Shown here piece by piece: positions 7,525 through 16,074 of a DNA stretch of 41,699 bases. Location: NCBI GenBank assembly GCA_021163925.1, contig JAGGTD010000072.1:1-41699 (forward strand). The letters run 5' to 3'. The notes beneath the pieces are model-generated. The model saw only the letters and a program-made list of their open reading frames with translations. It was not told the origin of the DNA and did not search any database. This DNA is from Nitrososphaerota archaeon. Its GTDB lineage: Archaea > Thermoproteota > Nitrososphaeria_A > Caldarchaeales > Wolframiiraptoraceae. The first letter of the stretch is position 1. Every line of letters begins with the position of its first letter. A program made the position numbers and the translations under genes.

Positions 7525-8151
7525 TCATGCTCTAGGGATTTCGTCCTTACTCCTAGCTCTAAACAATGCATATATGAGCAAAGCTACTGCAGCTGCCACG
7601 ATGATCGGATCGATGTAGGCTGAGTAGTTTAAGATGGTCTTCCAATATGGGCCGAGCCTGAATCCGAGATAGGTTAAGGCGAAGTTCCAAGGTATAGATC
7701 CTATAATCGTCAAAACTATGAATTTTGGGATTTCGAGCTTGAATAAACCCGCTGGGAAGGATATTATCGTCCTGATGGCCGGCATCATCCTCCCAAAGAA
7801 TACGGCATAAGACCCATATCTCTCAAACAGAGTCTCGGCGTATTCGAACTCTTTCTCACTTACAAGAAAGTATCTTCCATATCTTATGATGAAAGGCCTC
7901 CCAACCCTCGCGCCGATTTGATAGAGGATTATTGAGCCGATCAGGTTTCCGATAGTTGATGCCGCCGTCGCTTCGATCAGGAAACGCCATGAGCCGTTGA
8001 GCCATGCTACATAGCCTGAGAAGGGCATCACTATCTCGCTTGGTATCGGTACTAGACAGCTCTCAGCGGCCATGGTCAAGAATATTCCAAGCAATCCAAA
8101 CTGCTCGATGAACCAGGTGACCGTATCCGTGAAGGCTATCAGTATGCTCAT
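7525..8151 (-). CDS. DedA-family membrane protein
   Basis: A 208-residue integral membrane protein with the DedA/SNARE-associated signature: an N-terminal hydrophobic segment (FGLLGIFLTMAAESCLVPIP), a Glu embedded in the membrane region followed by PSEIVMPFSGY, then FFGRMMPAIRTIISFPAG and GSIPWNFALTYLG. The family is linked to phospholipid flipping and membrane homeostasis; the transported species here is not evident. The ATG at 8151 is chosen because the first helix starts immediately after it. It is downstream of the XPF-like gene on the same strand, 32 bp after its stop, so co-transcription is likely. Confidence 0.9.
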   Translation of the reverse strand: MSILIAFTDTVTWFIEQFGLLGIFLTMAAESCLVPIPSEIVMPFSGYVAWLNGSWRFLIEATAASTIGNLIGSIILYQIGARVGRPFIIRYGRYFLVSEKEFEYAETLFERYGSYAVFFGRMMPAIRTIISFPAGLFKLEIPKFIVLTIIGSIPWNFALTYLGFRLGPYWKTILNYSAYIDPIIVAAAVALLIYALFRARSKDEIPRA

Positions 8152-8183
8152 TCCAAGGACGATTCGACAAGCACGTAATATAT

Positions 8184-8834
8184 CTATTCTTGAAACTCCG
8201 TATTTAAGACCTCGTAGATATCCCTCGCTATCTTCTCGCCTATCCCCTCAACCGATTGCAGTTCCTGTAGTGATGCGTTAGCCAATGCTTTAATCGTCTT
8301 GAATCGCCTGAGGAGGTTTATCGCCCTCACCCCGCTCACGTTGGGCAGACCCTCTACTACGAACCTTATCCTATCCGAGATCTTCTCCACCTTCTCCTTC
8401 ATCCTCAGTGGATGAGGCCTCTCCCTCCCAACCTTCTCAGCCCTCTTATCGAGTTGCTGGAGATAGATCATGAACCACCTCCTACTCGGCAGGATTATCG
8501 CCGGGACCCCCCAATCTAGGATGACGCTGTTCAAGGTTCCCAATACCTGGTTTGGAGACCATCTCGTGATCTTCTCGATCAAGCTTAGACTACCTTCAAT
8601 CACCAGAACCGGCTTGACATCCACACATCTCTTCAGCTTATCTAGCTCCCTCCACAGCCTCATCGACCTCACATCTGACACGAATCCAGTTGGAGTCTTC
8701 CTCTCGATCAAGACATCGCCGACGAGATAGTCTCCGGCTTCGAGGAAGCTGACTTCGGCCTCGACTCCAAGTCTCTTCAAGCCTTCGAGTATTCCCTTGG
8801 CCTGCTTAACCTCCCTCGAATCTATGACTATCAT
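8184..8834 (-). CDS. XPF/ERCC4-type structure-specific nuclease with tandem helix-hairpin-helix
   Basis: A 216-residue protein of the size of short (helicase-less) crenarchaeal XPF. The N-terminal ERCC4 nuclease fold starts MIVIDSRE and carries GD at 34-35 and the active-site ERK at 44-46 followed by D54 (ERKTPTGFVSD), the V/IERKx3D motif. A linker leads to a C-terminal (HhH)2 domain with LPNVSGVRAINLL and VEGIGEKIARDI. It would cut splayed-arm, flap or fork DNA as a homodimer, normally stimulated by PCNA. I do not see a clear PIP box at the C-terminus (ends LNTEFQE). DedA lies downstream on the same strand; the radical SAM gene at 8958 is divergent. Confidence 0.92.
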   Translation of the reverse strand: MIVIDSREVKQAKGILEGLKRLGVEAEVSFLEAGDYLVGDVLIERKTPTGFVSDVRSMRLWRELDKLKRCVDVKPVLVIEGSLSLIEKITRWSPNQVLGTLNSVILDWGVPAIILPSRRWFMIYLQQLDKRAEKVGRERPHPLRMKEKVEKISDRIRFVVEGLPNVSGVRAINLLRRFKTIKALANASLQELQSVEGIGEKIARDIYEVLNTEFQE

Positions 8835-8957
8835 CTTACAAGACTTCTCAGGATGGCTAAGTTAAAGGTATTCCCGAAACACTAGCTATAGTAAAATGAG
8901 ACGCATCTCGCCCTCTTCAAACCTTATCTATGGTCTCTTGGCCATAAGGGTTGGGGG

Positions 8958-9836
8958 ATGGGTTTCAAGGGTTATGTAATCAGGCCTTTCGATCCATGGA
9001 GGAGTAGGCTCTGCACATGTCCGCCGAAATACTCATTCGACCCATATACTGGGTGCGAGCATGGATGCCTATATTGCTATGCATCATCCTATATCAAGGA
9101 CTTCTACAGCTGTAGGCCTAAGAAGGATCTCTTGAGGAAGGTTCGGAGGGATTTGAGCAAGATCCCGGCGAATTCTCTCATCTCCATGTCGAATAGCTCA
9201 GATCCATACACGCCCATGGAGGCGAGGCTCAAGCTCACGAGGAGATGCTTAGAGGAGTTTGCAAAATATAGGATTAGACTTCTCGTGATAACGAAGGGAG
9301 CGTTGGTGTCGAGGGACATTGATCTACTCAAGCGATTGAGATGCGCTGTCACCATGACGATAACGACCATAGACAAGGATCTCTCTAGAAGGCTTGAGCC
9401 ACGCGCTCCCACGCCATCCACTAGGCTTAACGCTCTCTCAACGCTCTCAGCAAACGGCATTCCAGTTGGGATGAGATTGGATCCGATAATCCCATTCCTA
9501 AACGATGATCGGGTTGAGGAGCTCTTAAAGGAGGCCAAGAACGTGGGTGTTAGACATGTCGTTGCATCGACCTTTAAGCCCAGATATGATAGCTGGAGGA
9601 GGATGGTTGAGGAGTTTCCGGAGGAGATGAGGAAGCTTGAGAGGTTACTCAAGATGGGGGAGAGGATCGGGAGGAGCTGGTATCTCCCAAGAGAGTTCAG
9701 GTTCAAGCTCATGAAGGAGGTCGCCGAGACATGTAGGAGGCTCGGCCTAACATTCGCGTGTTGTAGGGAGGGGTTCCCACAGCTACACACGGCTAAGACT
9801 TGTGATGGAAGCCATCTAATAGAGGGCTTTGATTAG
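8958..9836 (+). CDS. Radical SAM protein of the SplB-like (COG1533) group
   Basis: A 292-residue protein. The cluster motif Cys-x3-Cys-x2-Cys is at residues 33, 37 and 40 (CEHGCLYC) after FDPYTG, a combination typical of the spore-photoproduct-lyase-related archaeal and bacterial group. Other family motifs include SNSSDPYTPME, LLVITKG and RLDPIIPF. Most archaeal members are uncharacterised, and true photoproduct lyase activity should not be assumed. Two further Cys (CTC at 19-21) precede the motif and several lie at the C-terminus (CRR, CCRE, CDG). The start is supported by a strong GGGGG ribosome site immediately upstream. The stop lies 2 bp from the convergent argF stop. Confidence 0.85.
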   Translation: MGFKGYVIRPFDPWRSRLCTCPPKYSFDPYTGCEHGCLYCYASSYIKDFYSCRPKKDLLRKVRRDLSKIPANSLISMSNSSDPYTPMEARLKLTRRCLEEFAKYRIRLLVITKGALVSRDIDLLKRLRCAVTMTITTIDKDLSRRLEPRAPTPSTRLNALSTLSANGIPVGMRLDPIIPFLNDDRVEELLKEAKNVGVRHVVASTFKPRYDSWRRMVEEFPEEMRKLERLLKMGERIGRSWYLPREFRFKLMKEVAETCRRLGLTFACCREGFPQLHTAKTCDGSHLIEGFD

Positions 9837-9838
9837 CC

Positions 9839-10774
9839 TCAGCTCCCCAATAGCATGAGGAGCAGGGCCTTCGATGTATGAAGCCTGTTCTCGGCTTGAT
9901 CCCAGACCGCAGACCTCTCTCCATCTATAACCTCAGCCGAGACCTCCTGCCCTCTATGAGCTGGAAGTGGGTGCATGAAGATCGCATCAGGCTTTGCATG
10001 TCTCATGAGGTCGGCGGTGACCTGATACCTCGGCAGGAATACCCTTAATCTCTCTTCGGCTTCCGCCTCCATCCCCATACTCACAAACGTGTCCGTCATG
10101 ACGACGTCCGCATCCGATACGGCTTCAACCGGATCCTCATAGAACTCTATTCTCGAACCGTTCTTCTCAGTTTCCCTTAACGCCTCGTCGACGAACTCCT
10201 TATTCGGCTCATATCCCCTTGGTGTTGCGACCGCCACATTCAATCCGAGCTTCGCCGCTCCAATTAGGAGTGAGTTGCAGACATTGTTTCCATCGCCGAC
10301 CCACGCGACCTTAACCCCCTTAAGCCTCCCAAATCTCTCCCAGATCGTTAGGAGATCGGCTAGGGTTTGGAGTGGGTGGTTTAGGTTTGAGAGCCCGTTG
10401 ACCACGGGTATCTCAGCCCATCTAGCTAGCTCAACCAAGGTCTCATACTCATAGACTCTAGCCATTATCAAGCTCACATACCTTGAGAGAACTCTGGCGG
10501 TGTCGGCCAAGCTCTCACCCCTCTTCAACTGCATCTCCATAGGCCTGAGGTAGATCGGGGTTCCCCCAAGCTCCGAGACGGCCATCTCGAAGGAGATCCT
10601 AGTCCTGGTCGAGGGCTTCTCGAAAATCATGGCCACACCCTTCCCATCCAACGCATCCCTAAACATCTTCCTAGACCCCTTGACCTTCTTGGCGAGTTTT
10701 AGGATCTCCAATATCTCATCACCGGAGAAGTCCCTTAAGGTGAGGAAATCTCTTCCCCTTAGGGCGGCGACCAT
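9839..10774 (-). CDS. argF: Ornithine carbamoyltransferase
   Basis: Transfers the carbamoyl group of carbamoyl phosphate to ornithine, giving citrulline for arginine synthesis. A 311-residue protein of normal length. The carbamoyl-phosphate loop Ser-Thr-Arg-Thr-Arg is at 55-59, HPLQTLADL follows near 130, and the ornithine loop DTFVSMG and the MHxLPAHRG motif are present. The usual Cys of HCLP is Pro here (FMHPLPAHRG), as in aspartate carbamoyltransferases, but the SMG loop argues for ornithine. It lies 30 bp downstream of hypF on the same strand at the end of the hydrogenase operon; HypF uses the same substrate. argG at 39187 serves the next step of the pathway. Confidence 0.9.
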   Translation of the reverse strand: MVAALRGRDFLTLRDFSGDEILEILKLAKKVKGSRKMFRDALDGKGVAMIFEKPSTRTRISFEMAVSELGGTPIYLRPMEMQLKRGESLADTARVLSRYVSLIMARVYEYETLVELARWAEIPVVNGLSNLNHPLQTLADLLTIWERFGRLKGVKVAWVGDGNNVCNSLLIGAAKLGLNVAVATPRGYEPNKEFVDEALRETEKNGSRIEFYEDPVEAVSDADVVMTDTFVSMGMEAEAEERLRVFLPRYQVTADLMRHAKPDAIFMHPLPAHRGQEVSAEVIDGERSAVWDQAENRLHTSKALLLMLLGS

Positions 10775-10804
10775 GCTTTATCGATGAAGATCGACCTAAA
10801 AATC

Positions 10805-13117
10805 TTAATCTGAGCCTTCCATCAATCCAGCCGCATAGACTTGGCCGACCGCTATTCCACCATCATTAGCCGGGATCTCCCGATTCACCAAGATTCTCAG
10901 ACCCGAGCCATCCGCCAATCCTTTCAGAATTATGTGGTTCACCGCCGCGCCACCCGACACGTAGAGTTCTCTAACCTCAAATTGCTTGGCAAGGTTAGAG
11001 GCCGCCTCTCCGAGGGCCTTGCCTAAAAGGTATTGAGCCATGTAGGCGAGTTCGCCTCTAGGCGAGTTGTCCAGCTCATCGAGCAAAGTTCTTAGGATCT
11101 CGCTCGTCAATATCTCGACGCCGCCTCCATTCTCGGCTAAGAAGTCATCGACGTCAAAGACTTTAGAGGTCTCCGTAGAATTCTCCTCCAAGCTTATCGC
11201 CGGCTCCCCCTCATAGGTTCTCTCAAAGCATATTCCGAGTAGGGCTGAGATGCTGTCGAGGAATCTCCCAGTGCTGGAGGTCTTCGGCCCCCTCCCCTCC
11301 CTAACGATCCTCAAACAAGCCTCAAGCTCCCTCAACCCATGTCTCATTTTTTCGAGGAAACCCATCCTCCTAAAGAACTGGATGACCTCACCCTCATCCA
11401 CGATCTTCAACATTATCGAGGCAAGCATTCTAAGGGGATACTTGGTCGCCAGATCTCCTCCCGGCATCACATGATACTCCAGTCTCCCCAATCTCCTAAA
11501 CTCGCCTCCATCCCAAGCGATTATCTCACCTCCCCAGATCGCTCCATCCAATCCATAGCCCACTCCATCCATGACTACGCCGACCGCGGGCTCCTCTGGG
11601 TCATGTTTTCTCTCAGCCATCACGGAGGCCATATGCGAGAAGTGGTGTTGGATGAGCTGGAGCTTGAACCCATTCTGCTCAGCGAGTCTCTCGGCGGCTA
11701 TCCTCGACGAGTATCTCGGATGGAGGTCTGCGACCACTCTAAGATCTTCTCCATCAAGCCCATAGCTTCTCATCAGATATCTTATCGAAGATTCATGGTC
11801 TCTGAGGACTAGCGGGTTATCCGTGTCTCCTGAGAACGGCGCCAACACCACCTTATCATCGAATCCTATGGCTCCAGCCGTTTGGAGCTCCGCTCCATAT
11901 GCGACCACCTTATCTCTGAGCTTGAATGGTAGGTTTAGGAGTTTTGGGGCCAGCCCCCTACCGCATCTAAGCACCATAAATCCTCCATAGCTTGGCCTGA
12001 TGACCGAGTCGTCCACCCTGTTAACGATCCTCCTATTATGGGTTAGGAAGTAATCCACTATCCCCATAAGCCTATGGATTTGAGAGTCATCGCTTATCAT
12101 CGGGTCTCCGAACGCGTTTCCGCTAGTCATTATGAGGAACTTATCCCTGGTCTCCATCAATAGGAGGTGGTGGAGGGGGGTGTAGGGGAGCATCACCCCA
12201 AGGGTCTTCAATCCGGGTGCGACGAGCCTAGATACTGGCGAATCGTCTCTTCTCGGCAAGATCATTATGGGCTTGATATAGCCTGTCATCAGCCTCTCAA
12301 CCTCCTCATCCTCGATCTCAACAAGCCTCTTAGCGATCTCTAGGTTTAGGGCCATGAGGGCGAACGGCTTCCTAGGCCTCCTCTTCCTCCTCCTAAGCTC
12401 CAAGACCACCTCATCTGAGCTCGCCAAACACGCTATATGGAATCCGCCTATACCCTTGACCGCGACTATCTTCCCAGAGTCGATGAACTCCGCAGCGACC
12501 TTCAACGGATCGTCCACCGCGACTTTCCTTAGTTTTCCATCGAGTAGGGTCAGCCTTGGCCCGCATCTTGGACAGCTTATTCCCTGAGCATGGTATCTCC
12601 GCTCATTCCATAGATCCTCATACTCTTTCCTGCATTCATCGCAGAGTGGGAAGTCTCTCATGGAGGTGTTCTCCCTATCATAGGGTGGACTATACATCAT
12701 AGAGTATCTCGGCCCACACCAAGCACAGCTATTGAATGGATACCTATACCACCTACTCTTAGGGTCGAGCACCTCCCTCATACACTCCGAGCAGACGGCC
12801 AGATCTTGGGGGATCTCGGAGGCGTATAGCCTCTCCCTACCACTCTTAAGTATCCTGAAATCCTTGAGATTTAACGGCTCAACCTCGACGACCTTAAGGC
12901 TTCTGATCTTGGCGGGTGGAGGCTTCCTCTCCCTCAACATTCTAATGAACTCGTTGATGGAGCCCTCATGATTCGACTCGACATGTATCTCGACCTCCCC
13001 TCCACCCAGATTCTTCACATAGCCGCATACCCTAGTGAGTTCCGCGATCCTCCTGATGAATGGCCTGAAGCCAACGCCCTGAACTACTCCGACTACGTAG
13101 ATTCTATATGCCTTCAT
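10805..13117 (-). CDS. hypF: HypF, carbamoyltransferase for [NiFe] hydrogenase cyanide ligands
   Basis: Converts carbamoyl phosphate to a carbamoyl adenylate and passes the group to the HypE C-terminal cysteine, the first step of CN ligand synthesis. A 770-residue protein, full length. In order: an acylphosphatase domain (VVGVVQGVGFRPFIRRI, about 1-90), two zinc-finger pairs (CSEC ... CAWC and CDEC ... CPRC, about 105-185), a YrdC-like domain (about 195-380) and a Kae1-like domain with QHHFSHMASVMAE and GVVMDGVGYG. It sits 59 bp after hydA, so it probably belongs to the hydrogenase operon. It would act on both hydrogenases in this window together with HypC, D and E. Confidence 0.97.
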   Translation of the reverse strand: MKAYRIYVVGVVQGVGFRPFIRRIAELTRVCGYVKNLGGGEVEIHVESNHEGSINEFIRMLRERKPPPAKIRSLKVVEVEPLNLKDFRILKSGRERLYASEIPQDLAVCSECMREVLDPKSRWYRYPFNSCAWCGPRYSMMYSPPYDRENTSMRDFPLCDECRKEYEDLWNERRYHAQGISCPRCGPRLTLLDGKLRKVAVDDPLKVAAEFIDSGKIVAVKGIGGFHIACLASSDEVVLELRRRKRRPRKPFALMALNLEIAKRLVEIEDEEVERLMTGYIKPIMILPRRDDSPVSRLVAPGLKTLGVMLPYTPLHHLLLMETRDKFLIMTSGNAFGDPMISDDSQIHRLMGIVDYFLTHNRRIVNRVDDSVIRPSYGGFMVLRCGRGLAPKLLNLPFKLRDKVVAYGAELQTAGAIGFDDKVVLAPFSGDTDNPLVLRDHESSIRYLMRSYGLDGEDLRVVADLHPRYSSRIAAERLAEQNGFKLQLIQHHFSHMASVMAERKHDPEEPAVGVVMDGVGYGLDGAIWGGEIIAWDGGEFRRLGRLEYHVMPGGDLATKYPLRMLASIMLKIVDEGEVIQFFRRMGFLEKMRHGLRELEACLRIVREGRGPKTSSTGRFLDSISALLGICFERTYEGEPAISLEENSTETSKVFDVDDFLAENGGGVEILTSEILRTLLDELDNSPRGELAYMAQYLLGKALGEAASNLAKQFEVRELYVSGGAAVNHIILKGLADGSGLRILVNREIPANDGGIAVGQVYAAGLMEGSD

Positions 13118-13176
13118 CCACGCCTACTACAGTTGACTTTGAGCGCCATAAGATATAGATTGGCAGTTTCCGAGAA

Positions 13177-14475
13177 CTATTCCTCGATTATCCTTAGCCG
13201 TATCATGTGGACGGAGCATGAGATACATGGATCATAGTTCCTTATCGTGGTCTCGACGAGCCTCTGAGCCTCCTCTCTAGGCTTCTTTAAGATCAGATCA
13301 CCTACCTTCAATATGTCCTCTTCCATGGCCGCATAGTTCTGAGCCGTCGGCGGAACTATATCCGCATAGAGAATCCTTCCACCATCATCTATCCGATATC
13401 GGTGGTAGAGCATCCCCCTAGGAGCCTCGACTATCGCTACGGCCTCCCCGGCCCTAACCTCAGCCTCCTCATAGGCTCTACTCGGCTCACGATACTCCTC
13501 GATCAGCCTGCCTATCTTGAGTATGGCGTGATAGGTTTCAGCGGCTCTGGCGATGATGCTTTGATAGGTGTTTCTTAGAGGGGGCTTAAATCCAAACTCC
13601 TCCAAGACATCCCTAACCTCCGGGCTTAGAAGCTCATAGTTTAGGTTGAATCTCGCCAGAGGGCCTGTTATATACGGCCTCCCATCCCTCAATCTATAAT
13701 GTAATGCGTTCGAGTATCTCTTCTGCTCGGCGATGATGCGTTCCTCAAACTCGTCTTCAGGAAACTCGTCTCCAAGATTATTCGCGACGACTCCTTCAAG
13801 TATCGGATATTCTTTCTCCCCCTTCAGCGACATGAAGACCATGTCATATCTTATCTCAGGTATCGGGAGCTGTAAGATGAATTCGAGAAGTCTTCTGCCG
13901 ATCCTCTTAACCTCATCGTAGTTCCCAAGTAGTTGCTCCAATTCCCGTTTCTTGATTATCCTGTGTAGCCCGCCGACCCTGAATCCGACCGGGTGGACAG
14001 GTCTTCCGCCTATTATCTCGATCACCTTATTACCCCAATCTCTGGCGGCGATTGCGTCCTTGAGGAACTGCGGATGCTCTTTAGCTATCTCGAAGACTGA
14101 GTGTTTTCCCAAGAAGTCTGGGGTGTGGAGGAATGCGAAGTGGAGGACGTGGCTCTCGATCCACTCTCCGTAAAACGCCATCTCCCTAAGCTTATTCGCA
14201 GCATCTGAAACCTTGATCCCAAGGATCTTCTCCATCGCCCTACTAGACGCCATAACATAGGCTAATGGGCAGATCCCGCAGATCCTCGCGGTTAGGTCCG
14301 GAGCTTCAAGATATGATCTACCCTTTAGGAATGCCTCGAAGAATCTCGGGGGCTCGAAGATATTCACCTCTACATAGTCTATCTTTCCATCCTTGACCTT
14401 GACCCAGACCCCTCCCTCGCCCTCAACCCTCGCGAGCTGCTTAACCCTTATCTCGAAATAATCTTTACCGCTCAT
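13177..14475 (-). CDS. hydA: Group 3b [NiFe] (sulf)hydrogenase large subunit (alpha)
   Basis: Carries the NiFe(CN)2CO active site. A 432-residue protein. Nickel ligands: Cys66 and Cys69 in ARICGICP, and Cys417 and Cys420 in DPCISCSVH. A nine-residue tail (MIRLRIIEE) after His423 is the peptide removed by the maturation protease once nickel is inserted. The R.EG motif (ARVEGEGG) near the N-terminus is typical. Length and neighbours match the alpha subunit of the Pyrococcus-type NAD(P)-dependent cytosolic hydrogenase. It overlaps the hydD 3' end by 11 bp. Confidence 0.96.
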   Translation of the reverse strand: MSGKDYFEIRVKQLARVEGEGGVWVKVKDGKIDYVEVNIFEPPRFFEAFLKGRSYLEAPDLTARICGICPLAYVMASSRAMEKILGIKVSDAANKLREMAFYGEWIESHVLHFAFLHTPDFLGKHSVFEIAKEHPQFLKDAIAARDWGNKVIEIIGGRPVHPVGFRVGGLHRIIKKRELEQLLGNYDEVKRIGRRLLEFILQLPIPEIRYDMVFMSLKGEKEYPILEGVVANNLGDEFPEDEFEERIIAEQKRYSNALHYRLRDGRPYITGPLARFNLNYELLSPEVRDVLEEFGFKPPLRNTYQSIIARAAETYHAILKIGRLIEEYREPSRAYEEAEVRAGEAVAIVEAPRGMLYHRYRIDDGGRILYADIVPPTAQNYAAMEEDILKVGDLILKKPREEAQRLVETTIRNYDPCISCSVHMIRLRIIEE

Positions 14476-15247
14476 AGCTCTCGAGAAACCTCCTAATCGG
14501 TTCAGACCAGCTCGTAACGTTGCGAATTCTTGAGGCCACCTCCTCTCGAGACAAGCCTAGATCCTCGAACCTCTTAGCTAGGGCGTCGGGCTTAGGATCT
14601 ATCGTCGGGCCGAAGCATCCATAACATCCCCTTCCATAGCTTGGGCAGAGGGCGCCGCATCCCTCCTTAATTATCGGCCCTAGGCATGGCTCACCCTTAG
14701 CGACCACTACGCATACATTCCCCTTCCGCTTACACTCTTGGCAGAGGCTCTCCTCTCGATGATAAGCCCTCCTCCCTATCAATATCTGCTTTAAGGTGCT
14801 TAGGAGTTGGAGCTTATTCGCCGGGCATCCGCTGATCGCGTAGTCGACCTTAATGAAATCTGATATGGGCCTAGACTTCTCAAGAGCCTCAACCCATTCA
14901 GGCTTCTCGTAAACGGTCTTCTTCACCTCCTCAAATTCCATCCAATTTCTGAGAGCCTGTATTCCGCCATAGGTTGCGCATGAGCCCACCGAGACCACAA
15001 TCTTCGAGTTCTCCCTAATGTTCTTGACAAGCTTCTCCTCATGTGGGGTCGAGACCGATCCCTCGATCAAGGCCACGTCATATGGGCCGGGCTTAGCATC
15101 GCTGCTCGCCTCCAAGAAGTACGCGATCTCAACTCTATCGAGTAACGCCAATAGCAGTTCGCCGAGGTCTATTATCTGTTGCTGGCATCCACTACAAGAT
15201 GTCAGCTTGAAGACCGCGAGCCTAATCTTACCATTTATCCCGCTCAT
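14465..15247 (-). CDS. hydD: Group 3b hydrogenase small subunit (delta)
   Basis: Electron-transfer small subunit with three iron-sulfur clusters between the NiFe site and the flavin branch. A 260-residue protein. The proximal-cluster motif is Cys18-x2-Cys21 (TSCSGCQQQ) with VGSCATYGG and SGCPANK downstream. Further cysteines in SLCQECKRKGNVC, EPCLGP, GCGALCPSYGRGCYGCFGP supply the medial and distal clusters. No twin-arginine signal, so cytosolic. The ATG at 15247 overlaps the hydG stop in the 4-nt ATGA arrangement, implying translational coupling. Confidence 0.95.
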   Translation of the reverse strand: MSGINGKIRLAVFKLTSCSGCQQQIIDLGELLLALLDRVEIAYFLEASSDAKPGPYDVALIEGSVSTPHEEKLVKNIRENSKIVVSVGSCATYGGIQALRNWMEFEEVKKTVYEKPEWVEALEKSRPISDFIKVDYAISGCPANKLQLLSTLKQILIGRRAYHREESLCQECKRKGNVCVVVAKGEPCLGPIIKEGCGALCPSYGRGCYGCFGPTIDPKPDALAKRFEDLGLSREEVASRIRNVTSWSEPIRRFLESYER

Positions 15248-16074
15248 ATCTGATCCACCCAGAAATACTTCTTAATCATCCAGTATGGGAAGACTGGGCC
15301 ATTCCGGCAGACGAAGTAGGGGCCGACTTGGCAGTGGCCGCATAAGCCGACCCCACACTTCATCCTCCTCTCAAGTGAGAGATATATCTGGTTTCCCTTG
15401 AAGCCCTGCTTCTCTAAAGCCTTCACCGTGAACCTCATCATTATCTCTGGGCCGCAGACCAGGGCGACGGCATTCCTCGGATCCACGCTCGCCTTGGGTA
15501 TTAGTTGAGTGACGACTCCGACATTTCCGGTCCACGTCTCATCGGCGCGATCGACGGTTAGGAGTAGCTCGGAGTTCGGGATCTTGCGATACTCGTCAAA
15601 CTCATATCTATAGAGTAGGAGGCTCGGATTTCTGGCTCCATAGAGGATCGATAATCTACCATAATCCCTCCTATTCCTCTCGACCTCCTTTATCACGGGT
15701 CGGAGCGGCGCGAGCCCTATCCCCCCTCCCACGATCAACACATCTTTGTCCTTTAGCTTCTCCATGGGCCAGCCCTTACCATACGGCCCCCTCAAACCTA
15801 TCAGATCTCCTCTCCCAAGCTTGAACAGATACTCTGTCAAGGTTCCTATAGATCTGACGGTTTGGATTATCACGCCATCAGATTCTATTCCACTAACCGA
15901 GACGGGAGCTTCGCCGACGCCTGGAATATAGATCTCGGTGAATTGACCTGGCTTTGGTTTCTCAAGCTTGGCTTTAGGCTTGAAGTAAAAAGTCTTAGTA
16001 TCTGGGGTCTCGGGTATTATGTTGATGATCTCGGCCGGTGTTGGGGTAAGCTTGCTCCTAACTATTTCCTGCAT
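15244..16074 (-). CDS. hydG: Hydrogenase flavin subunit (gamma), NAD(P)/FAD oxidoreductase
   Basis: A ferredoxin-NADP reductase-like module that exchanges electrons between the Fe-S chain and NAD(P)H. A 276-residue protein. The FAD-binding barrel comes first (PGQFTEIYIPGVGEAPVSVSG), then the nucleotide fold with IVGGGIGLAPLRPV and LVCGPEIMMRF. A [2Fe-2S] cluster is bound near the C-terminus by Cys-x4-Cys-x2-Cys-x9-Cys (MKCGVGLCGHCQVG ... VC). This matches the HydG/dihydroorotate dehydrogenase electron-transfer subunit family. ATG 16074 has a GGAGAG site directly upstream and lies within the hydB 3' end (13-bp overlap). Confidence 0.95.
   Translation of the reverse strand: MQEIVRSKLTPTPAEIINIIPETPDTKTFYFKPKAKLEKPKPGQFTEIYIPGVGEAPVSVSGIESDGVIIQTVRSIGTLTEYLFKLGRGDLIGLRGPYGKGWPMEKLKDKDVLIVGGGIGLAPLRPVIKEVERNRRDYGRLSILYGARNPSLLLYRYEFDEYRKIPNSELLLTVDRADETWTGNVGVVTQLIPKASVDPRNAVALVCGPEIMMRFTVKALEKQGFKGNQIYLSLERRMKCGVGLCGHCQVGPYFVCRNGPVFPYWMIKKYFWVDQI

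Noticed and set aside
9104-9790. Minus-strand 228-residue ORF opposite the SplB-like gene
   Set aside because: Antisense shadow: Ser/Leu-rich, and the opposite strand has clear radical SAM motifs.
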